The translations under genes and the position numbers were made by a program. A stretch of DNA of 16,949 bases. It comes from Isohypsibius dastychi (lineage: Eukaryota > Tardigrada > Eutardigrada > Parachela > Isohypsibiidae). The DNA lies in assembly GCA_034696485.1 (NCBI GenBank), contig JAQIWT010000636.1, forward strand, positions 1 to 16,949, read 5' to 3'. Positions within the stretch are counted from its first letter, which is position 1. Each line of letters begins with the position of its first letter. Under the pieces are notes generated by a model. That model saw nothing but the letters and a program-made list of their open reading frames with translations, was not told the origin of the DNA and did no database searches. This document shows, one piece after another, positions 1 through 6,583 of this stretch.

Positions 1-507
1 TCTGCGACGAAGATATTCGATTGTCACAATTAAGAAGATTTAACGTTATTGTCACGATTATGAATTCTCCTGGTACTCACGAGCTCTTCTAAGTTTCTTT
101 AGCAGTGTCTACTTTCCATGTTTGTGGCATGATTTGGGACCAACCAGGTTTTTAAGCAGTGTGGTTCAGCTCTTCTTCAGCAGATGTCTGAGACGTGCCA
201 ATGATCCTCGCACAAAATTTTTCAAACTCACTGCTCTCCATTCATGTGATTTTCCCTTGAGCAACACGTTGGTTTCATGTTCATCAATTTGAGGATCCGT
301 GTTTCTAACTCCCATATTCTCTTCTCTCATAATATCCGGTCTGGCCATATCAACAAAATCAGCAATTTCAACAGCGGAATATTGGACTTAATGCACGAGT
401 TCTTAATTTTCGATCCATTGATCTCCCCCTATGGGACACGAATTTTTCCCTGCTCTCCCGCAACGTTAAGCAAATAAAGCGAAAAGCGGTTCGGAGCAGT
501 CAACCAC
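1..507. other. Unassigned leader region upstream of the transposase
   Basis: No recognisable gene. A 60-codon reading frame on the - strand (166-348, open a little further upstream to about 390) encodes a hydrophilic peptide with no family I recognise. A + strand frame overlaps it (277-477), so neither is convincing. The transposase family normally has a longer N-terminal part than the one seen from 508. A missing 5' exon or a decayed N-terminus could therefore lie here, but I cannot identify it. Confidence 0.4.
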
Positions 508-2253
508 GTGTTAACGTGGTCAGTTGGAACCACAGTACAGTTACTGATCTCAATGCTCTGCACCACGCAATCGCTGTTCAAACGTGGTATTAAGTTAGGT
601 TTTTGTAGTATTTTAGTGCAAGATCAAAACGGTTTCGGAGTACCTGCTGCCATTGGATTTCTCAAAAAAGAAACAAATCAAATATTGACGAAGTTTTTCA
701 CTGCATTCAAGCAGAGTAATCAGAACTGGACTAAAGTAAGCAATGTGTTCGTGGACAAAGATTTCACCCAGATTGATGTGCTCGACAAAGAGTTCCCATG
801 TGCCGAAATACTTCTATGCACGTTTCATGTCATCAAAGCGTACAAAACTAAAGTTGCAAGGCAGCCTTTGGTAAAGACCCGTAAAGAAGATATACTACTA
901 TCGTTTAGGAAATTGCTCTATACCAGGAGCCATATCGATTTTGAGAGTCAAGAAAAAACCTTTCTTACCCTGTGTACAGAAGATCTTACCGAGTATTACA
1001 ACAAAAACTGGCGACCGTGTCGGAAAAGATGGGCTTATGCATATCGATCACACATGCTCACGTTTGGGAATAAAACAACCAACCGAATCGAAAGATTTTT
1101 TCTCATGGTTAAAGTTGCTATGAGGGGATGTGGTACGAAAATTTCAAAAAGAGTCAGACTTCACGAATGCATCAAAATCGTGATAGATGTCATTCTCTAC
1201 AAACGCCAGCTTGCAGACTATTTGGACTATGTGAACGAAAACAAGAGGCTTGTCATTCATAACTTCCCGATTGCTGGCTTAGCGGACCAGGTGGGTGCGC
1301 GGCTCACGAAATTCGCTGCAAGTGTAATTTTGCGGCAATTTGAGATGTACCAAGTATCAAAGTTTAACGTGGAACAGACTGATGAAGCTGAATGGGATGT
1401 TACTGCTGATACCCCGGGATCAAAATGCTACTCTGTGTTTAGCTTTGAGAATAGTATGGATTGTTCCTGCTACTTCAATTGTGCGTTTGGAATTACTTAT
1501 CGTCATATTATGGCGGTGCGAAATATGTTAAAAGAAGACATATTCAACCTGAAAGATGTGATATCGAAATGGTATCGTCACAACATAGATAAGGAAAAGA
1601 CGACAGATATCCCGCATGATCTCGTCAGAGCTGCCCTCCGGGGTGACATCGAGAGCGATAATGAAGGTCGTGACTGAGTTTTGTGTGTGCTTAATTTTTA
1701 CTTAATCGTTCCGTGAATCTGCAGATATTCAAGCCACCGACAGATACGAACCTAAAGCAAAAATTAGCAGTCTGGGGCAGCGATTCGCCAAGGCATCAGA
1801 TACATGCAGGAGGATAGCTTCGAAGGCTGCTGCCTTTGGTGGACAACAGTTCACAGAAGTGTTAGAAATGCTTGAGTCTATTGAGAGCACTTTGGATTCA
1901 GGACTGGTGCCAAGACTTCAAATTGCAGTGACAGACACCACGCACGGTACTTGAGAGAACCACAATGTTAAAAGCTTCGTATGCAAATTAACCGATAGAT
2001 TTGGTTGAAATCTGCACAGTTGATATAGTGATCACGCATCATCATGTCTATTGGCTTTCACGCTGTGCTTCTTCCAGGTACATTCTCCGATTTTGTCATC
2101 AAACAAAAGCAGCCGAAACCTGAAGGATCATTACAGGGGGAGTTGACTGGCCAACACACTAATTTTAGATTAAATGCGACACCAGCTCAAAGACCGAAAG
2201 GTCGACCGAATGGCGGAAAACGGCACTTGAAATTCAACAAAAAACATGGCTGA
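508..2253 (+). CDS. MULE-type transposase, ZSWIM1/ZSWIM3-like, three inferred exons
   Basis: Mutator-like (MULE) transposases cut and join DNA at the terminal repeats of their element with a DDE RNase H-fold core; this branch includes the domesticated ZSWIM1/3 proteins. Visible: VDKDF at residues 82-86 (second acidic residue), the family FHVIK at 106-110, TNRIERF at 191-197 (likely third catalytic residue E195), and a SWIM-type finger at 319-333. Inferred exons are 508-1666, 1725-1946 and 2078-2253, joined by GT-AG introns of 58 and 131 bp that keep frame, giving 518 residues. The third exon carries a basic RPKGRP AT-hook-like stretch, typical of transposase C-termini. Oddities: the first catalytic Asp is not visible near residues 15-30, and the SWIM CxH has Tyr331 instead of Cys. 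The start at 508 is only the first Met; the N-terminus is probably truncated or on a missing exon. Probably an inactive or decaying copy. Confidence 0.8.
1667..1724 (+). other. Inferred 58-bp intron of the transposase gene
   Basis: It begins GTCGTGACTGAG and ends TTAATCGTT...CTGCAG. Removing it joins a phase-1 exon end (G1666) to A1725 and bypasses the TGA at 1675-1677. The new frame then runs 75 codons and looks coding (charged, alpha-helical, in the place of the family's post-SWIM tail). The small size suits a compact invertebrate genome. Inferred from sequence only. Confidence 0.65.
1947..2077 (+). other. Inferred 131-bp intron of the transposase gene
   Basis: Donor GTACTT at 1947 and a good pyrimidine-rich acceptor, CTTCTTCCAG, ending at 2077. 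Both sides are phase 1 and rejoin as GGT (Gly). Removal bypasses the TGA at 1952-1954 and joins to the frame with the AT-hook-like RPKGRP tail. The donor is weaker than consensus beyond GT, so the exact boundary is less sure than the acceptor. Confidence 0.55.
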
Positions 2254-2327
2254 AACAGCTGTGCCGTTGCACTTTACGTTACCAGGCAGCTGAAAAACCA
2301 TGTCTTATACAGTTTTTATCAAAAACG

Positions 2328-3326
2328 ATGACGAATGTAAAATGGTTTCATAACCAGCGGGATGCATTGGAATTCTTGTCTTCGGTTGGTTCCGAATTTC
2401 GATTATATGCCTACGAGTTCGATGCGTTAAAACGGCGAAAGTTTTTTGTATGCAAAATCGCTGATTTAATTCATTTGATCAAGACTGTTTACGTTCAGAA
2501 TCCACATTTTTATGAAGTCATTCTACCTGGTTGGACATATCAGTTGTATTTGGACATTGAATACTTATATTGCTACAATGACAGAAAGCTTGATAACCTG
2601 CGTCTACAATCTGTTTTGGAATGCGTGAGCAGAGAGTGTGATAGCACCTCGTTCTTGGTACTGACAGCATGTACAGATAACAAGTGCAGTTACCACGTGC
2701 TGATGCCGGATATCATACGGTTGGGTTTGCAGGAATTGAAGAAAATTGCCATAAAAATTCCCCAAAAAGTTGTGTTGAGAATCATGGGAAAATCTGGATC
2801 AACCAGTATGGTCGACACTACACCATATAACCTTCACCAGCAATTCCGATTACTCGGTTGTTCTAAATTCGGCCTCAATAACGTGCTTCGAATTCACGAG
2901 AGTAGTTCGCCGTGTTTCAAGGAAATGTCTTTCGAACTACTTTTCGAAAAAAGTCTGATCAATCAAAGGATAAGAACCAATCATCAGGCAACTGCGACAG
3001 TTCTTGTGAGAACAGTAACTGCATTGCCTAGATGCGCGGACTTTACTTTAATTCGAACACACTTCAATACCGCAACTGTGTTGTTTCGATTGACGGCTGC
3101 AACCCAGTGCATGATCGCCAGAAGGGTTCATAACTCAAATCAAATTTACTTTATTTGGAGGATCGGTGTATATCTGAAACAACGCTGTTTCAGTAAAGAT
3201 TGCAAACCATTTGAAAAATTTTTCCACTTAAGCCCCTTGTTGCTCAAGCAGATAAAATCTGCCGCATTCAAAGGTACACATTTCGAACCGAAGCTTCGTT
3301 GCTACGCTATTCCTTCAAGCGCGTGA
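2328..3326 (+). CDS. PrimPol-like archaeo-eukaryotic primase with UL52-type zinc finger
   Basis: Members of this family make primers and extend them on single-stranded DNA; cellular PrimPol re-primes stalled forks. The order matches PrimPol throughout: an N-terminal WFHNQRDALEF segment at residues 6-16 (PrimPol has W..FHRQ..A..F), motif I LYLDIE with metal ligands D76 and E78, motif II SYH at 121-123, motif III VDTTPYN with D163 followed by FRL..CSKFG, then a zinc finger with C261-x6-H268 and C287-x4-C292, the same spacing as human PrimPol. Motifs II and III are only about 40 residues apart against over 100 in animal PrimPol, so the catalytic core is compact. Residues 205-255 are poorly conserved and may be decayed. 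The frame stays open upstream to about 2165 but has no Met there; the ATG at 2328 puts the conserved W..FH close to the N-terminus. It lies 74 bp after the transposase and 21 bp before the RPA-like frame, same strand. It is distinct from a host PrimPol gene, which would normally have many exons. Confidence 0.85.
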   Translation: MTNVKWFHNQRDALEFLSSVGSEFRLYAYEFDALKRRKFFVCKIADLIHLIKTVYVQNPHFYEVILPGWTYQLYLDIEYLYCYNDRKLDNLRLQSVLECVSRECDSTSFLVLTACTDNKCSYHVLMPDIIRLGLQELKKIAIKIPQKVVLRIMGKSGSTSMVDTTPYNLHQQFRLLGCSKFGLNNVLRIHESSSPCFKEMSFELLFEKSLINQRIRTNHQATATVLVRTVTALPRCADFTLIRTHFNTATVLFRLTAATQCMIARRVHNSNQIYFIWRIGVYLKQRCFSKDCKPFEKFFHLSPLLLKQIKSAAFKGTHFEPKLRCYAIPSSA

Positions 3327-3347
3327 AATGTTCTCTTAGAGAAAATC

Positions 3348-3964
3348 TTGCATTTGCAAACTTCTTCTGTGCAGCTCAAGCAGATATCGAAAGTTCCGAG
3401 CACTTCAAGAATGGTGAAACCCAGAAAACCAACCACAAAAAAAGGAAACCAGTCTGAGGAAAACTCCAGTCTAACTACGGAGGAACCGAAAAACCAGCCG
3501 GTCATGGAAACGAAAGTGCAAGAAGAGGCATCAGTTATGGATGATGGCGATGATACGGATGGATCCGATGTTATTCCCGTGAAGAGTCTGATGAATAAAC
3601 GTAAGGTCTTGTCATCTCCGGTAAACCTGGTAAACGGTTTTACGTTTGTAGCATTATGATCCATTTACACATCGACAAAGCCGAGATCCGTCCCTGGAAC
3701 AGTTACGAGAAAAACACTCATGGTCAAATGTTGGTCGTAACAGCGCATGACGCGACCGGCAGCATTCGCCTCGTATGTTTTAGTGACGTTGTTGAGATGG
3801 AGAAGAAACTTTCGGTTGGTGCAAACATCCTGGTCAAATACCCTAGAATCAAATCGCGAGACATTCGCAGCGCCTCGGAGACATCTTGTGAATTTGAGTT
3901 GGGTTTCACAAAAATGACTACTGTGGAACAGTCTGACATGGTTTTCCCAACAGAAGTATTCTGA
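3348..3964 (+). CDS. RPA70-like OB-fold ssDNA-binding protein, interrupted frame
   Basis: RPA70 binds single-stranded DNA through tandem OB folds during replication and repair. Two overlapping frames make up this gene. The first (3348-3659) encodes a charged, disordered linker with a Lys-rich part then an acidic DDGDDTDGSD part, ending in NGFTFVAL, which resembles the first strand of RPA DNA-binding domain A. The second (3656-3964) holds the rest of that domain: DKAEIRPWNS, then DATGSIRLVCFSDVV, then LSVGANILVKYPRIKSRD and CEFEL. These correspond to RPA70's K..IRTW, DE.GEIRATAFN, V..VYYFSKG and YEMTF. The join near 3656 could be an intron or a short frameshifting insertion. Only one OB fold is present; RPA70 has four OB domains and a zinc ribbon in domain C. 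Its position directly after the primase suggests an ssDNA-binding partner. Family call good, intactness doubtful. Confidence 0.7.
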
Positions 3965-4310
3965 AGAACGAAAATTTATTTGGCTTTCTGATTTGTTGGA
4001 AAGGCTGATTGGTCAGTAATAATGTACGTTTGAAATTATGACGTTTTCGTCGTTGATTCATTCCTGTCCGATTTTTCGCGCGAGTATATTGACAACGGTT
4101 AGATAACCGTTCGAAAGAGTGATTGACGATTAAAGAGTAGATTAACCAATCCTGGACCACTTCCAGCCCCGACATCAACTCAGTATTGTGAAACGCAGTA
4201 TCAGTAGTTGTAAGCAGTAGTCCAGTTCCTCCAGTTGCCACTGAAACGGTTGAAGCAACGGTTGAAATAACCTCTGTATATCAGCCATAAACGTCCCATT
4301 CAATATTCAG
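3965..4310. other. Gap after the RPA-like gene; no firm gene
   Basis: Mostly unassigned. A short + strand frame around 4200-4290 reads as a Pro/Val/Thr/Glu-rich segment (PVPPVATETVEATVEI) that has the look of a linker and stops at 4289-4291. It may be an eroded exon, and I could not attach it to a family. Confidence 0.3.
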
Positions 4311-4696
4311 AATTTCATGAATTTGAGGCGAGCTCTCATTCAATTCAGTCAAACAACTACAGAATAAAACAGCGATCGAAAGGGCGTTTTACGAGACAAG
4401 GACACATGTTCGTGGAGATTCAAATGGTTATCGATACTGCGTATTCTGAGCCCAAGGTGCAGAGCACGGCCGTTGATGTCGAATGTCAAAGGGGAATTCG
4501 AATCTGTAAGTATACAGTATACAACTGGCTACTCATCAGGACAAAGCCGATCTTGAGAGGCTTGTTGCACACCGCTTGCAACACCGCCATCAACGTATGG
4601 TCTTTGAGATACAGCACTGCATATACAAGTCAGCAGGTTAGGTTTGTTTCAGCCCGTGACCTTCATCATAATAGCTCAACAGTAAAACGTAAATAG
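4311..4696 (+). CDS. Unrecognised possible exon(s), hypothetical protein
   Basis: I do not recognise this. From an acceptor-like CAATATTCAG at 4301-4310, one frame stays open to the TAG at 4694. It encodes a hydrophilic N-terminal part rich in Ser, Arg and Lys, then a stretch with two Cys. A near-perfect splice donor, GTAAGTAT, starts at 4506. A good acceptor, GTTTGTTTCAG, ends at 4652, and removing 4506-4652 (147 bp) keeps the same frame and stop. Another frame over 4520-4636 also reads well (HQDKADLERLVAHRLQHRHQ), so the true structure is uncertain. It lies between the RPA-like and DUF3987 genes on the same strand and could be another part of the same element. Confidence 0.3.
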
Positions 4697-5504
4697 ATCT
4701 GTGCTGCCACACAAACGGCGCGCTTGATTGACCGATCTGTTTGGCCGTATTCTGCGTCTCATATTTCGATCGCAAACACGAAGAACACAAAGTAGAATGT
4801 ATAATAGGACATTGGGATAATTCTGATTGTGACAAAAAGAATAAATTTTGAGAAGTGCTGCTCTTCTGTACAGAGGGTTCAGCAGCCAAGTACGACCAAG
4901 TGCTTTGAAGGATTTCAGGTACAGACAATCCTAGAAAGTTAACCACCCCCACCACAGGTTTTCCCTTTGTGTAAACCCCGGGTTTAAAAGAAGGACGCCT
5001 ACTGGTACAATGCTGCAAACCACTTTTGTTTTACTCATGAATTACATACTAACTCATACAAGGTGGGTTATTTCAACTGCGTCAAGCTAGCAACCTTCCA
5101 ACGTAGTTTCCCCCCGTTGAAACTTTTCTGTTGTTTGAGAATAAGAGGTACCTTTTTGGGCCAGTTCGAAAACTAGAAGCATCAAGAAAGGATAACATGA
5201 CTTCCACATCGCTGTAATTGCTGACTTCAACTGGGCTATTCTTCGAACCTTTTTTTTTGATTGACGGTTCCGTTCTCAGAAATAGTTCTAACTTTCATCA
5301 ATCTTATAAAAGGTCCACTTACACTTCATCTAAAATATTAGGTGAATATGCAGTGCTCATTTTGGTGGTCCACATACACAGAATTCCACTTAGTAGGTTT
5401 TTCCGTATTAATTATTGTTTTATTCTGAATCTTTCACTTCAAACCATGTGGTTATTTTCAAAACGCCAAAAATTGTATCAGCTTCGGTCGCACTTCGCAG
5501 TTGA
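4697..5504. other. Unassigned stretch with short coding-like fragments
   Basis: No gene can be called. A 39-codon + strand frame at 4732-4851 reads as a His/Cys-rich peptide (FDRKHEEHKVECIIGHW) and is cut by a stop. The same frame continues with further stops to about 5035. This looks like an eroded exon. The 126-codon - strand frame over 4638-5018 is Ser-rich and resembles no known family. From 5040 to 5500 I see only AT-rich sequence. Confidence 0.35.
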
Positions 5505-5537
5505 ACACATTGTACATTTTTCGGGCAAATTGTCGAA

Positions 5538-5727
5538 GGTGGGCCGTGGGTGGGCCATGGGTGGGTGGGTTGGTGGGCCGTGGGCGGGTGGGCGTGGGTG
5601 GACGGCCCACCAAACTAACTTGTGATGGGTGGGCCGTGGGTGGGTGTGCGTGGGTGGGCGGCCCACCAAACTAATATGTGATGGGTGGGCTGTGGGTGGG
5701 CCGTGGGTGGGTGGGTATGTGGGTAAG
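5538..5727 (+). repeat. G-rich minisatellite, left arm
   Basis: Irregular repeats of GTGGGTGGGCC with runs of three Gs every few bases. A larger unit of about 56 bp is also visible: GGCCCACCAAACTA occurs at 5604 and again at 5660. The piece GGTGGGCGGCCCACC can fold into a small hairpin, and the G runs could form G-quadruplexes on this strand. Open reading frames through it are products of low complexity. Confidence 0.85.
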
Positions 5728-6171
5728 TGAATTTCGGGAAAATATTTTTTTATTCTTCTTAGGTTGATGTGACATGCTTCCCGTTAACAAGAAAGATGAA
5801 TTACTTGAGCAACGGTGGTTCAACGGAACTACAGAAGCTATTTCCGTTCACCAGCAAAAAAATATTCCAGTCTGTATTCAGTTTCTAGTCCAGTTCCTAG
5901 CGAACCGAACAATTCCGGTACAAATGGTACCGTTAGTCAGGTAGCAACTTGGAACAGGACATACTGTATCCTCGGGGAAAACCGAGGAGCAGAAGCGTAC
6001 CCAGATCTTCTTTTCAATTTGGAACTGGATTTCATAAGTACTGGTTATTTCGATACCCGTGGAACTCAGTTTCCCATCAATTTTGCGACCGGATATTTCG
6101 ACACTTCGACCGAGATAAATAAGTTTGTTCAGCGTTCCGCTTTTCGCCGACCATGTCATCGCCTAAATATC
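5728..6171. other. Centre of the inverted-repeat insertion; no recognised gene
   Basis: The left end looks like a tiny intron: GTAAGTGAATTTC at about 5723 and a strong acceptor, TTATTCTTCTTAG, near 5761. Frames are open on both strands (+ 5815-6174, - 5878-6159), and neither resembles a known family. Short internal similarities such as TGGTTATTTCGATACC and CCGGATATTTCGACAC suggest local duplication rather than coding constraint. Confidence 0.4.
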
Positions 6172-6243
6172 TGAATTTCACAAGGGGGCCGCGGCCCCCT
6201 TGTGAAGTTCATGAAGAATCCCGGGATTCTTCATGAACTTCAC
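6172..6243. repeat. Two overlapping near-perfect palindromes
   Basis: The first palindrome is perfect over 6179-6204 (GC core centred on CCGCGG) and extends to 6172-6211 with one mismatched pair (6176/6207). The second is perfect for 42 bp at 6202-6243, centred on CCCGGG at 6220-6225. They share GTGAAGTTCA, so that decamer occurs three times in alternating orientation. Each can form a stem with almost no loop. They sit near the middle of the inverted-repeat insertion. Confidence 0.95.
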
Positions 6244-6335
6244 TTCAGCGGCTGAGCTTGCACTTCCCAACATTTTTCCCAAGGTTTTCTTAGAGCTGTG
6301 GCTGTTATAGTTAATCTATTCATTTGCTCAAAGCA

Positions 6336-6454
6336 ACCCACCCACCCACCTCATGCCCACCCACGGCCCACCTCGGCCCACCCACAGCCCATCTCGACCC
6401 ACCCATGGCCCACCCATGACCCACCCACCCACCAACGCCCACCCACGACCCACC
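6336..6454 (-). repeat. C-rich minisatellite, right arm (inverted copy of the left arm)
   Basis: Repeats of CCCACCCA, GGCCCACC and CGACCCACCC, the reverse complement of the left-arm motif. Shorter and more diverged than the left arm. The flanking AAGGTGCCCA after the array matches, inverted, the flank before the left array. Confidence 0.85.
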
Positions 6455-6583
6455 TTTTACAAGGTGCCCATTTTTCGTGCAAAAAATATGTTACTTAGGT
6501 GATACGATGAGAAAACAAGAACTGACTAACACTGTCAATATAAAGCAGATTTGCTGTTCACACGATTACATTACATTCAAAAA

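Larger units (their letters stand above)
5505..6482. mobile_element. Putative inverted-repeat (foldback-type) insertion with minisatellite arms
   Basis: A G-rich minisatellite on the left (5538-5727) and a C-rich one on the right (6336-6454) are inverted copies of the same GTGGGTGGGCC-like repeat. The inverse similarity continues outside the arrays: the left flank reads GGGCAAATTGTCGAAGGTGGG and the right flank, reverse complemented, shares GGGCA..TTGT..AAGGTGGG. Inverted arms around a roughly 600-bp centre resemble foldback or MITE-type elements. No transposase lies inside, and I could not find a target-site duplication, so the ends are approximate. It separates the RPA-like and DUF3987 genes. 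Confidence 0.5.

Noticed and set aside
3302-3664. 120-codon frame on the - strand
   Set aside because: Antisense shadow of the charged RPA-like linker and the end of the primase gene; no family resemblance.
5478-5669. Pro/His-rich frame on the - strand and its + strand counterpart
   Set aside because: They fall in the G-rich minisatellite arm and are low-complexity translations.
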